The position numbers and the translations under genes were made by a program. The notes under the pieces are model-generated. The model was not told the origin of the DNA. It did no database searches and was given only the letters and a program-made list of their open reading frames with translations. From Nocardia pseudovaccinii NBRC 100343 (lineage in GTDB: Bacteria; Actinomycetota; Actinomycetes; Mycobacteriales; Mycobacteriaceae), in NCBI RefSeq assembly GCF_001613225.1, contig NZ_BDBY01000250.1, positions 18,411 through 82,410 on the forward strand: 64,000 bases of DNA, in the 5' to 3' direction. Position 1 is the stretch's first letter, and every line of letters begins with the position of its first letter. Shown piece by piece: positions 9,401 to 17,249 of the stretch.

Positions 9401-9766
9401 CCGGAGCTATCCCGGGTGCACGACGAATGTGAGCGGACGGTCCGTCGCGCGCTCGGTGACCGACGATTCGAAACGGCATTCCGGCGCGGCCAGGCCATGG
9501 GGATGAACGCCGCGGTGGCCTACGCACTCGGGGAGGCACCAGCAGCCACGCCCGCCGCTTCGGAACTGCAATTGACCAAACGCGAACAGCAGGTCGCAGA
9601 CCTCGTCGCCCAAGGACTCACCAACAAGCAGATCGCGGCGAAATTGGTGATCTCGCAACGCACCGCGGACGGACATGTCGAACATATCCTGAGCAAACTC
9701 GGATTCACCTCCCGCGCACAGATCGCGGCCTGGATTGTGGACGCGGCCCAGCGAGCGAGTTCTTGA
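6488..9766 (+). CDS. pknK: PknK-like Ser/Thr kinase with STAND ATPase and LuxR-type HTH
   Basis: A 1092-residue cytosolic regulator with three parts. The kinase domain (about 25-285) has GRGGFGVVYR, VAVKVL, HRDVKPGN and DFGIA. A STAND/NB-ARC-type ATPase (about 350-650) has the P-loop GIGGVGKTRL and TSREPLD, followed by a helical repeat region. A LuxR-type helix-turn-helix lies at the C-terminus (LTKREQQVADLVAQGLTNKQ). This order matches mycobacterial PknK, about 1110 residues long. I chose ATG 6488 because the peptide from there resembles the PknK N-terminus; an in-frame GTG or ATG lies a little downstream and an upstream start adds 18 unlike residues. Paralogs are common, so orthology is not proven. 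Confidence 0.85.
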   Translation: MVEDDRLRTQRDVSMPVAVELSASGFEDAEEVGRGGFGVVYRCTQVELDRTVAVKVLTAELDADNQARFFREQQAMGRLTGHPNIVTVLQVGVTAGGHPYLVMPYHPLDSLDAWVRRQGPLPVESVLWIGVKMAGALESAHRLGIVHRDVKPGNILLTDYGEPALTDFGIARTSVGFETATGILTASPAFTAPEVLGGEAATPAADVYGLGATLFCALTGHAAFERRSGEQVVAQFVRITSQPVPDLREGGIPGDVAAVVESAMNRDLRQRPSAAEVGEAIGQVQRDHGYQVGEMAVYGTAGAARGLREHTPPQIWAAPQMTGCHGSTGDLPLELTSFIDRRTETAEVKNLLSTNRLVTLTGIGGVGKTRLALRAASNARRDFADGVWVVELADVRDPALLIDVVAAALGLRDDSARPMRHVLVEFLRSRETLLVVDNGEQIVEALAELVGTLLQACPGLRILVTSREPLDIAGETVLRVLPLTVPGSDSEPMLRGLPKYDAVTLFAERAATVVPGFELTDGNKASVAGICFRLEGLPLAIELAAARMRTMSPDQILVRLTDRYALLTRSSRTAPKRQQTLRWCIDWSYQLCTPDEQRLWARLSVFSGGFELDAAEVVCGADLERENLLDALSSLVDKSIVNRETLDDVVRFRMLETMRDYGRGRLQATGEYEELRRAHRDWCQRLVLEAEAGWISDRQPYWLARLEREQPNLREMLEFCLSDDSTESAEAGLRTATALVAFWGFRGLYGAGRRWLDRALAHPAAQSIPDRVRALNASSTAAAMQRDLQSSAAFLDEGRALAEQDQTPLNQALIVGAEGALALFRGESGCAISRFEQAIEVFSSNRLGLLHVSALVLLGWAHAAQGDMPRAIECHDQILSITEACGESLFRSTALGAKGIVVWQQGERSQAHQLLRESLRVNRSTRSPLLAALDLEGLAWIAADSDGERTAVLMGTVENLLRSTSGFSIFFPELSRVHDECERTVRRALGDRRFETAFRRGQAMGMNAAVAYALGEAPAATPAASELQLTKREQQVADLVAQGLTNKQIAAKLVISQRTADGHVEHILSKLGFTSRAQIAAWIVDAAQRASS

Positions 9767-9897
9767 CCGCATGACATTCGGTCTGCTGAGGAATCGGTTG
9801 ACGCGATTCAACGCCCACTGCAGCCAAGCAGCTGAGTTGGGAACCGTCGTCGCGTTATTCCGGCGTTGTTCGACAGCGCGTGACCACGTGATCCACC

Positions 9898-11058
9898 TCA
9901 GGCTCGCGGCACCGCCAGAATGGTCACCGCCGCGACCGCAGTAGGGCCGCCGACGTTGTGCGCCAAGCCAATTCTCGCCCGATCGACCTGATTGGCGGCA
10001 TCGCCGCGCAACTGTTCGAACAGTTCGACGCACTGGGCCACACCGGTGGCCCCCGGTGGATGCCCCTTTGCCTTCAAACCGCCGCTCGGATTTACCGGCA
10101 GCGCGCCGTCGACGCTGGTGACACCGGCTTCCAGTAGTTTGTGCGCCTCGAATCGGTCGGCGAAGCCGAGGTCCTCGTAGCTGATCAGTTCGACACCAGT
10201 GAAGAAGTCGTGCACCTCGGCTACGTCCACATCCGCCGGAGTCAGCCCGGCCATACCGAATGCGGCCTTGGCGGCGCGGACCGTCGCGGGGAAAGTTGTC
10301 ATATCCCGTTTGTGTTGGTGCATTACCGAATCCAAGCCGAGCCCGACTCCGCGGACCCACACCGGACGATCGGTGTAGCGGTCCACGACATCCTCAGCAG
10401 CCAGCACCAGCGCCGCCGCGCCATCGCTCTGCGGAGCGCAGTCGTAGAGCCCGAACGGGGTCACCACGGTCGGCGCCGCGAGCGCCTCCTCGATGGTGAT
10501 TTCGAAACGCAACCGCGCTTTGCGGTTTCGGACGCCGTGACGGTGGTTCTTCACCGCGACCATCGCCATATGCTCCCGGGTGGCAGGCGATTCGTGCAGA
10601 TACCGCGCGACGTGCAGGGCATAGCCGGCGGGTGCGACCAGGCCGAGGGGATAGTCCCACGCCATATCCCGCGTCATCGCGCCCCACTCCCACAGCATGT
10701 CCTTCGACGCCGATTCGCGCAGCTTGTCGGCGCCGAGCACGAGCGCGACATCGACTGCGCCGGAAGCGATACCGAAGACTGCGTTGCGGACCGCGTCATG
10801 TCCAGTTGCACAACCGTTTTCGACGCGGGTAACTGGAATGTCCGCTAGGCCAAGGGTGTCGGCGAGGATGCCGGAGGGGAATCCGTCGGTGGTGCCGAGC
10901 TCACCGAACCAGGCGGCTTGGATATCGGATTTGCGCAATCCTTTGTCGACGCTGGCCGCGCATTCGGCGAACGCCATCGGCACCAAATCTTTGATGCCCA
11001 GGGCGAAATGCTCGGCGAAGGCTGTCATCCCCGCCCCGACAACGGCGACTCTCCTCAT
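9898..11058 (-). CDS. Thiolase / SCP-x-type acetyl-CoA acetyltransferase
   Basis: A 386-residue thiolase-fold protein. The nucleophile candidate is Cys83 in NGCATGHDA. The C-terminal NPSGGLKAKGHPPGATG carries the conserved Gly-His-Pro loop of thiolases. The family cleaves or joins acyl chains on CoA. The start ATG 11058 (MRRVAVVG) was chosen because the thiolase fold begins there; in-frame sequence upstream does not fit. It is the last gene of the minus-strand operon that starts at 18800 and follows the HMG-CoA-synthase-like/DUF35 fusion by 61 bp. Thiolase-DUF35 neighbours of this kind act in sterol side-chain degradation (Ltp-type), but the substrate here is unknown. Confidence 0.85.
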   Translation of the reverse strand: MRRVAVVGAGMTAFAEHFALGIKDLVPMAFAECAASVDKGLRKSDIQAAWFGELGTTDGFPSGILADTLGLADIPVTRVENGCATGHDAVRNAVFGIASGAVDVALVLGADKLRESASKDMLWEWGAMTRDMAWDYPLGLVAPAGYALHVARYLHESPATREHMAMVAVKNHRHGVRNRKARLRFEITIEEALAAPTVVTPFGLYDCAPQSDGAAALVLAAEDVVDRYTDRPVWVRGVGLGLDSVMHQHKRDMTTFPATVRAAKAAFGMAGLTPADVDVAEVHDFFTGVELISYEDLGFADRFEAHKLLEAGVTSVDGALPVNPSGGLKAKGHPPGATGVAQCVELFEQLRGDAANQVDRARIGLAHNVGGPTAVAAVTILAVPRA

Positions 11059-11119
11059 GTCGCTAGCCTGCGGGAGTTCCCGCGTCTCCTCGACAGCACG
11101 AGCGCCGCACGATTGTTTC

Positions 11120-12298
11120 TCATGCTGCCACCTCCAGATCTGGTTCGAAGGCATAGCCGTAATCCGGCACGCCTGATCGCACGGCCACCCGGCGCAGCAC
11201 CATGCGACCGCGGTCACCGATATCGACCGCGCCCGGCTCGGCGCCGGTGACCTTCACCAGCGCGCGCACCCCCACCTCGTCGAGCTCCACGATGACCAGC
11301 GAATACGGCGTCTTCAACCCCGGCACCGGCACGTGCACCGTTACACCGGTGTAGACGACGGCAGTACGCGGCAACGGCACCAAGGTGTAACCGGTGTGCA
11401 GCGCACCGTCGGGGCCGACCCGGTAGCGCGGCGGGAAATCCAATTCATCTGCGTCGGTATGCTTTCCGGCCACCCAACGCACCTTGGCCTCGAACGCCCG
11501 CTCATAGGCGGCCAGCGAAATCGGGATCTCGGCGCCCGGGATGAACGTGCTGTCGGGCTTGTCCCGAGCCGCCGACTCCCGTCGGCGGACCTCCACCGCG
11601 CCGGCTGCCACCGTGACACCGGACAGGCTGGCCTGCTCGACACCCACCAGCGGGCCGGTCTGCTCCGACTCGGCGATAGCGGCCAGCGCGAACAAACCCG
11701 CACTCGCTCCCAGTGTCGGCAGCGGCGCGGGCGTACCCACACACAGATCGACCGCTTGCTCGTGTTCGACCCCGGCCACCGCGATCGGAGTATCCAACCA
11801 TGCGACCGCCAGCGATCCCAGCAGACCACGTTCGTGCAGCAACCGGGAATCACCGTAATCGTGCACTACGCCAGAGGCATGGCGTGTGCGGACCGGCAGA
11901 CTGCGCGCGATCCGCGCCGCGGTCCGCACTTGCAGCCCGCGCTCGGCCGTCAGCGCCGCGGCTGCGCCGGCCGGCTCCAGGTCCACACCGATGACCAAGG
12001 TCCTCGGCCGAGCCGAGCTCAAAGCGTCCAGTGCCGCGGGCGCACCACCTAGCCGCTCGATCACCTCCAGCTCCGGATCCAACCCCAAACCCGCCAGCAG
12101 CACCGCGGCATTACCGCCCTCCAGCAGCGGCAGATCCCGACTCACCAGGACCACATGTTCCACGCCGGCACCACCATCGAGCGCGGCCCGTCCGGCTTCC
12201 ACCGCGAGGGTGACGGCGTCCTCGTCGTCACCGGGCATCCGCTGATCGGCCGCACCCCAGCAGGGCAGATATGTTCCGATCGAAGCGATAAACGGCAT
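11120..12298 (-). CDS. HMG-CoA-synthase/thiolase-like domain fused to DUF35 OB-fold domain
   Basis: A 392-residue two-domain protein. Residues 1-240 resemble the HMG-CoA synthase or thiolase fold (opening MPFIASIGTYLPCWG), but no cysteine in a convincing catalytic context is visible. Residues about 245-390 form a DUF35 OB-fold (LHTGYTLVPLPRTAVVYTG onward) without the zinc-ribbon cysteines seen in the stand-alone DUF35 proteins at 20.0 and 23.9 kb. The ATG at 12298 has GGGAG upstream. It sits directly before the thiolase gene, so it probably forms a hetero-complex with it. Whether its first domain is catalytic is open. Confidence 0.75.
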   Translation of the reverse strand: MPFIASIGTYLPCWGAADQRMPGDDEDAVTLAVEAGRAALDGGAGVEHVVLVSRDLPLLEGGNAAVLLAGLGLDPELEVIERLGGAPAALDALSSARPRTLVIGVDLEPAGAAAALTAERGLQVRTAARIARSLPVRTRHASGVVHDYGDSRLLHERGLLGSLAVAWLDTPIAVAGVEHEQAVDLCVGTPAPLPTLGASAGLFALAAIAESEQTGPLVGVEQASLSGVTVAAGAVEVRRRESAARDKPDSTFIPGAEIPISLAAYERAFEAKVRWVAGKHTDADELDFPPRYRVGPDGALHTGYTLVPLPRTAVVYTGVTVHVPVPGLKTPYSLVIVELDEVGVRALVKVTGAEPGAVDIGDRGRMVLRRVAVRSGVPDYGYAFEPDLEVAA

Positions 12299-12333
12299 TC
12301 GAATCTCCCGATGTTCGAGGTGACGAATGGTCA

Positions 12334-13221
12334 TCACCGATCCCGATCTCGTGCTGCCACCGATCCAGTTGCCTGCATATGGGTTTCCTCATGTGTGCCA
12401 TCAGGTGCCAGCAGGCCTGGGACATGGGGATCGGGCACAGGTACCGCGCTCAGCAACTGCCGGGTGTAAGGGTGCGTCGGATTGTCGAACAGTTCGTCGG
12501 CGGGCTTCGCCTCGACGATCTGCCCATTGCGCATCACGGCAATGTGATCGGCGAAGGTGCGTACCAGCGACAGGTTGTGGGAAATGAACAGGTAGGACAT
12601 CCCACGCTCGGCCTGGAGTTCGAGCAGGAGGTTTATCACCTGTGCCTGGATGGACACATCCAGTGACGCGGTGGGTTCGTCACAGACGACCAGATACGGC
12701 TTGGTCGCCAACGCGCGTGCGATTGCGATGCGTTGGAGTTGACCGCCCGACATCTCATAGGGGAACCGATCGATCTGATCCGGCCGGATTCCGACGCGCT
12801 CCAGTAGCCGCAACGCCTCCTCGGCTCGTTCCCGCCGGCTGAGGTCGGTGTGGAACCGCAACGGTTCAGCGACCGCCGCGCCAACTGTGACCTTGGGGTT
12901 CAACGACGAGTAGGGATCTTGGAAGATCATCTGCATGCGAGCCCGCATCCTGCGTAGCTCATGGGCTCGCAATGATCGGATATCGACGCCGTCGAAATGA
13001 ATTGTGCCGGCATCCGGTTCGATCAACCGTAGAATCATCCGGCCTGTTGTCGATTTCCCAGCGCCCGATTCGCCGACGATGGCCAACGTCTGACCGGCTC
13101 GGAGTGAGAACCCGACCCCATCAACTGCGGTCGGCCGCCCGGTGCCCTTTCCGCGATGATGCTCGAAGGACTTCCGCAGCCCCTCGACGGTGAGGATCGC
13201 GGTGGTGGTATCACTGGCCAT
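12334..13221 (-). CDS. Oligopeptide/dipeptide ABC transporter ATPase (OppF/DppF-like)
   Basis: A 295-residue cytosolic ABC ATPase with Walker A GESGAGKST at 50-58, Q-loop MIFQDPYSSLNP, signature MSGGQLQRI and Walker B LVVCDEPTASLD. It powers import together with the OppD-like partner encoded just upstream. The ATG at 13221 overlaps the end of the oppD-like gene by 11 bp, indicating translational coupling. The C-terminal tail is long and lacks the usual Cys-containing end. The imported substrate is not shown by sequence; this class takes peptides but also other solutes. Confidence 0.9.
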   Translation of the reverse strand: MASDTTTAILTVEGLRKSFEHHRGKGTGRPTAVDGVGFSLRAGQTLAIVGESGAGKSTTGRMILRLIEPDAGTIHFDGVDIRSLRAHELRRMRARMQMIFQDPYSSLNPKVTVGAAVAEPLRFHTDLSRRERAEEALRLLERVGIRPDQIDRFPYEMSGGQLQRIAIARALATKPYLVVCDEPTASLDVSIQAQVINLLLELQAERGMSYLFISHNLSLVRTFADHIAVMRNGQIVEAKPADELFDNPTHPYTRQLLSAVPVPDPHVPGLLAPDGTHEETHMQATGSVAARDRDR

Positions 13222-14209
13222 GGTTTCCCCTGAGCACGAGTTCCGGCGCGCGGACACAACGGCAGGCATGTCCGTCCACGACGTCGATCAGGCTGGTCCC
13301 CGGCTCATCGCAGCGGTCGGGAACGAACCACGTGCAGCGCGGTGCGAACCGGCATCCCGGCGACCATTCCATTGGCGGGGGTACCGTCCCGCTGATTGTC
13401 CGGAGCCGGCGGCTGGCGCGATCCGCACGGGGGATCGAGTTCACCAACGCCTCGGTATACGGGTGGCGAGCGTGATCGAAGAGCTCGACCGAGGATGCCT
13501 GCTCGACGATCTGACCGGCGTACATCACCGCCACGCGATCACAGACCTGAGCCACGACACCGAGGTCGTGCGTGATCAGCAGGACTGCCAGGCCGAGCTC
13601 CTGCTGCAGATCATGCAACAGCCGCAGGACCTGACGCTGGATCGTCACGTCGAGGGCCGTGGTCGGCTCGTCCGCGATGAGCACCACCGGCTCGCAGATG
13701 ATGGCCAGTGCGATCATCACGCGCTGGGCCATGCCACCACTGAATTGGTGGGGATAGTCGTCGAGGCGCGAGCGCGGCTGCTTGATCCCGACCAGGTTCA
13801 ACACCGCCGCCGCCCGATCAGCCGCCGCCCGCCGCGAGATGCCGAGGTGGCGACGGGCCACCTCGATCAACTGCTGACCGACTGTGAAGGAGGGGTCGAG
13901 ACAGCGCATCGCGTCCTGGAAGACCATCCCGATCCGCCGACCGCGCACATCCTCCAGTTCTCGTTGCCCGGCACCGACGAGCTCTCGGCCATCGACCTTG
14001 ATCGAGCCCCCGGCCACCCTCGCGACTCGTGGGAGTACGCCCATGACCGCGAGCGATGTCATCGTCTTGCCGCATCCCGACTCGCCGACCAAGCCGAGCG
14101 TCTCTCCGCGTTGGACCTCGAAGCTGACACCGGTCACCACGGGGACATCGGCAGCAGCCAACCGCAGCTCCACGGTCAAATCTGTCACGTTCAGAACATT
14201 CGATTTCAT
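13211..14209 (-). CDS. Oligopeptide/dipeptide ABC transporter ATPase (OppD/DppD-like)
   Basis: A 332-residue ABC ATPase with Walker A GESGCGKT at 42-49, Q-loop FQDAMRCLDP, signature FSGGMAQRV and Walker B VLIADEPTTALD. The C-terminal oligopeptide-type domain contains CRFAPRCTWF and further cysteines as in OppD proteins. The ATG at 14209 follows a GGGAGGAG ribosome site and lies 1 bp after the stop of the permease gene, so translation is coupled. It is the dimer partner of the OppF-like ATPase. Confidence 0.92.
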   Translation of the reverse strand: MKSNVLNVTDLTVELRLAAADVPVVTGVSFEVQRGETLGLVGESGCGKTMTSLAVMGVLPRVARVAGGSIKVDGRELVGAGQRELEDVRGRRIGMVFQDAMRCLDPSFTVGQQLIEVARRHLGISRRAAADRAAAVLNLVGIKQPRSRLDDYPHQFSGGMAQRVMIALAIICEPVVLIADEPTTALDVTIQRQVLRLLHDLQQELGLAVLLITHDLGVVAQVCDRVAVMYAGQIVEQASSVELFDHARHPYTEALVNSIPRADRASRRLRTISGTVPPPMEWSPGCRFAPRCTWFVPDRCDEPGTSLIDVVDGHACRCVRAPELVLRGNHGQ

Positions 14210-14210
14210 A

Positions 14211-15110
14211 TCAGCTCCTCCCGTGCCCACGGCCGAGCGCGTCGCGGAGCCCGTCTCCGAATATGGACATCGCCAGGATGGTCAGGCAGATCACGACCGC
14301 CGGCGGATAGAGCTGCCAGGTCGAGGACTGAATTGCCTGGAAGGCATCCTGAGCCATGGAGCCCCAACTTGCTGTCGGCGCTTTGACGCCCAGGCCGAGA
14401 AAGCTCAAGGACGCCTCCACCACGATCGCCATGCCCAGTGCAAAGGAGATCTGCACGAGAATCGGATCGCCGACATTGGGCAGCACATGCCGCCAGAGCA
14501 GCCGCGGCAGCGGGCAGCCCGCAGCTCGTTCGGCCTCGATATAGGTCTGTTCGCGCACGATTCGCGTTTGCACACGAGTGACTCGGAAGAATCGGGGGAC
14601 GAGGAGGATGCCGACCGCGAACATCGCGTTGGCGAGCCCGGGACCTCGAATCCCGACGATCACCATGGCGAGCAGCAAGGGCGGGATGCTCAGCACCGTG
14701 TCGGAGACAGCGTTCAGGGCGGCGTCGATCCGCCGATGCGCGTAGCCCGCGATCAATCCGAGAGGTACGCCGACGGCTAGCCCGACCCCGACGGCGAGCG
14801 CCGAACCGAATACCGAGGCCTGTGCGCCGACGATCAGACGTGCCAGGAGATCACGGCCGAGGCGGTCGGTGCCCAGCCAGTGCTGCGAGGACGGGCCGAG
14901 ATTCCGGTCGGCAAGTACTTGCGCGTTGGGATCGAGGGTGAACCATGGGCCGATAAAGGTGATCACAACTATCAGGACCAGGAAGATCGCCGCGGCGATG
15001 GCGGTGCGGTCTGCGAGCAGACGCCGCATGGTGCGGCTGCGGATATGGGTATGGCGGACGGAGTTGACCCTTGCGAGTGCGCTATGCGTGGCGGGGGGCG
15101 AGTCGATCAT
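14211..15110 (-). CDS. Dipeptide ABC transporter permease (DppC/OppC-like)
   Basis: An inner-membrane permease of 299 residues. An N-terminal span (AIAAAIFLVLIVVITFIG) is followed by HWLGTDRLGRDLLARLIVGA, the hallmark of the OppC_N region and start of the BPD transmembrane domain. The EAA-like cytosolic loop is around YIEAERAAGCPLPRLLWRH. It overlaps the DppB-like gene by 29 bp. No clear ribosome site precedes ATG 15110; an internal ATG at 15029 is an alternative. Confidence 0.9.
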   Translation of the reverse strand: MIDSPPATHSALARVNSVRHTHIRSRTMRRLLADRTAIAAAIFLVLIVVITFIGPWFTLDPNAQVLADRNLGPSSQHWLGTDRLGRDLLARLIVGAQASVFGSALAVGVGLAVGVPLGLIAGYAHRRIDAALNAVSDTVLSIPPLLLAMVIVGIRGPGLANAMFAVGILLVPRFFRVTRVQTRIVREQTYIEAERAAGCPLPRLLWRHVLPNVGDPILVQISFALGMAIVVEASLSFLGLGVKAPTASWGSMAQDAFQAIQSSTWQLYPPAVVICLTILAMSIFGDGLRDALGRGHGRS

Positions 15111-16125
15111 TGATCACATCCACAAGGAGGTTGACGAGGAGAACGATGAGCGCGGAGACCACCACAATGCCGATGATCAGCGGGAGGTCGCGTTGAGCGA
15201 CCGCCGAGTAGGTGAGCGAGCCGATCCCGGGGAGGTTGAAGATGCGTTCGACGACGACCGCGCCCCCCAGCGTGCGCGCAAATTGCAGGCCGGCGACCGT
15301 GATCACCGGGGTCGCGGAGTTCTTCATGGCGTGTTTTCCGACAACTTGCCACCGGCGCAGCCCACGGGCCGTCGCGGCACGGATGAAGTCCTTGTCGAAT
15401 GTGTCGATCAAGGCGCCGCGCGTCTGCCTGGTCATCTCGGCCAGCGGCACGGCCGCCAGCGTCAAAGCCGGCAGTGCGATGTGCCGGAGCCATTCGACAG
15501 GATCGTGCCCGATGGGGACGTATCCCAAGGAAGGCAGCAGGTGGCTGTTGACCGCGAATACGGTCAGCAGCACCAGACCGAGGACGTGCGGTGGCACCGC
15601 GAGCGAGGCCGACGCGACGAACGACACGGTGCGATCGAAGAGCGAGCGGGGCCGAAGAGCCGCCATCAGACCACACGGGATGCTGAGCAGCGCCGCGAGT
15701 GCCATCGCGACGACGGTCAAGGACGCGGTGACCGGAATCGCCGTCCAGATCAATTCACCCACCCCAACGCCAGGGCGTACCTGCAGTGACGTCCCGACGT
15801 CGCCGTGGACCGCGTGCCGGACGAATTCCGCCCAGCGAACAATGATCGGTTCGTCGAGCCCCATGTGCTCGCGGACCCGCGCCACGTCGGCGGGGGTAGC
15901 GAACTCGCCGGCCGCGATCTGAGCCGGGTCGCCCGGAACCAGGTCGAGCAGCAGGAAGGCGACGAAGCTGACGCCCACGAGCGTGACCACGGTGCTGAGC
16001 AAGCGCCACAGTCCGGCGCGCACCGCCCGGCTCCGGCGCGCGGCGCGGGAATGATCGTCGGTCGCACTGTCGGCTTCGAGCCGGACCATCCCGGCATGGA
16101 CGTCGATCAGCCCATGCCGGGGCAT
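15082..16125 (-). CDS. Dipeptide ABC transporter permease (DppB/OppB-like)
   Basis: An inner-membrane permease with the OppB family opening: a first span (VVTLVGVSFVAFLLLDLVPG), then GDPAQIAAGEFATPADVARV and REHMGLDEP, typical of DppB periplasmic loops. The EAA motif region DFIRAATARGLRRWQVVGKH and a C-terminal span follow. I chose ATG 16125, giving 347 residues, because it lies just after the stop of a small upstream reading frame; starts at 16185 (GTG) or 16089 are possible. It pairs with the DppC-like permease. Confidence 0.88.
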   Translation of the reverse strand: MPRHGLIDVHAGMVRLEADSATDDHSRAARRSRAVRAGLWRLLSTVVTLVGVSFVAFLLLDLVPGDPAQIAAGEFATPADVARVREHMGLDEPIIVRWAEFVRHAVHGDVGTSLQVRPGVGVGELIWTAIPVTASLTVVAMALAALLSIPCGLMAALRPRSLFDRTVSFVASASLAVPPHVLGLVLLTVFAVNSHLLPSLGYVPIGHDPVEWLRHIALPALTLAAVPLAEMTRQTRGALIDTFDKDFIRAATARGLRRWQVVGKHAMKNSATPVITVAGLQFARTLGGAVVVERIFNLPGIGSLTYSAVAQRDLPLIIGIVVVSALIVLLVNLLVDVINDRLAPRHA

Positions 16126-16126
16126 G

Positions 16127-16249
16127 TCACCGGCGGGTGCGGTCGACACGACACTGGTCCACGGTGCTCGCGAGCCCGCCGCCACCTGGTCGGTGCGGGA
16201 GTTCCCGATAATTCAGAAGGGGAGTATCGAACTTCGTCGGAGTCGCCAT
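16127..16249 (-). CDS. Possible small protein between SDR and permease genes
   Basis: A 40-residue reading frame beginning MATPTKFDTPLLNYRELPHR with a strong AAAGGA ribosome site 9 bp before its ATG and a stop 1 bp before the probable start of the DppB-like gene. No family recognised. It lies in the only long gap of the operon, just after a hairpin. It may be a real small protein or a leader that couples translation to the permease. Evidence is position and ribosome site only. Confidence 0.4.
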   Translation of the reverse strand: MATPTKFDTPLLNYRELPHRPGGGGLASTVDQCRVDRTRR

Positions 16250-16270
16250 GACGAGTGGTCCTTTCACGCA

Positions 16271-16296
16271 TCTCGAACCGTGGGCGCGGTTCGAGA
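16271..16296. terminator. Hairpin between SDR and transporter genes
   Basis: Arms TCTCGAACCG and CGGTTCGAGA form a perfect 10-bp stem with a 6-base loop. No T run follows on the minus strand, so it may act as a processing or attenuation element that lowers expression downstream rather than a full terminator. Confidence 0.5.
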
Positions 16297-16347
16297 CGGC
16301 CTTCCCGTGGCCGGTGCGGGCTGTCGGTGTCATCGGCCGGAGTGGTC

Positions 16348-17193
16348 TCAGCTGATCGCGTTTTCCGCGCAGAAGGCGAGATCGTCCAACATCGGCTGAA
16401 TTCGTCGCGCTCGGATAGCCCCGACCAGCTCGGGATGGGTGAAGATGTACCTGCGGTTGGCGCGAATGCCACGGACGACAATCCGCCCCACCTGCTCCGC
16501 ATCCATTCGCACCGGCAGATCGAGTTCCTTCGGCGTCGGCAGCGGACCGCCGAATCGGGCTGGCCGATTGGCCGCAGATGTTTCGTCGAGATTGGTGAGC
16601 ACCGCGCCCGGACACAGCACCGACACTCCGATACCGAACTGCTCCAGCTCGTGGCCGAGCACCTCTCCGTATCCGAGCACTGCGTGCTTCAGCACGGTGT
16701 AACAGCCGATGTTGATACCGCCGGTTTCCGCGAATGGGAACGACACCACGCCCGCGGTCGAAGACGTGATGACGATGTGACCGCCTTGGCCGTGCGCCCG
16801 CAGCAGTGGCAGGAAAGCCCTGACCACCCGGACGGCCGCCATCACATTGAAGTCGAAATGCCATGCCCAGTCGTCGTCACTGGCGTCGGTGACCGGTGAA
16901 TCGCTGATGACACCGACAGTATGGATCAGCAGCTGCACATCGCCGAGCTTGCTTTCCGCCTCGACCGCGGCGCGTGCCAACGACTGGTCGTCGGTGGCGT
17001 CGGCCTGCGTCGAGAACGCCGTACCACCATTCTTGTTGATCTCGTCCCGCACTGCGGCCGCGCTGTCGCCATTGATGTCGGCGACAAGCACGCGCACACC
17101 TTCATCCGCGAGAGCGAGGGCGATTCCCCGTCCGATTCCGCTGCCGCCACCGACGACGACGGCACCTCGGCTTTTGAGTTCGTCCAGAGCCAT
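16348..17193 (-). CDS. Short-chain dehydrogenase/reductase
   Basis: A 281-residue Rossmann-fold SDR with the cofactor motif VVGGGSGIGRG near residues 13-22, catalytic Ser in ITSSTAGVV and the YxxxK pair in GCYTVLKHAVLGYGE. An Asp after beta-2 (LVADING) favours NAD over NADP. The ATG at 17193 has GGGAAAC upstream. It is the second gene of the operon, between the solute-binding protein and the permeases, and probably oxidises a hydroxylated intermediate of the imported substrate. Confidence 0.88.
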   Translation of the reverse strand: MALDELKSRGAVVVGGGSGIGRGIALALADEGVRVLVADINGDSAAAVRDEINKNGGTAFSTQADATDDQSLARAAVEAESKLGDVQLLIHTVGVISDSPVTDASDDDWAWHFDFNVMAAVRVVRAFLPLLRAHGQGGHIVITSSTAGVVSFPFAETGGINIGCYTVLKHAVLGYGEVLGHELEQFGIGVSVLCPGAVLTNLDETSAANRPARFGGPLPTPKELDLPVRMDAEQVGRIVVRGIRANRRYIFTHPELVGAIRARRIQPMLDDLAFCAENAIS

Positions 17194-17249
17194 CTCGTTG
17201 TTTCCCTTCATTCTTGGTCGAGCGAGCCGGGATACGGCCCGCCGCATGA

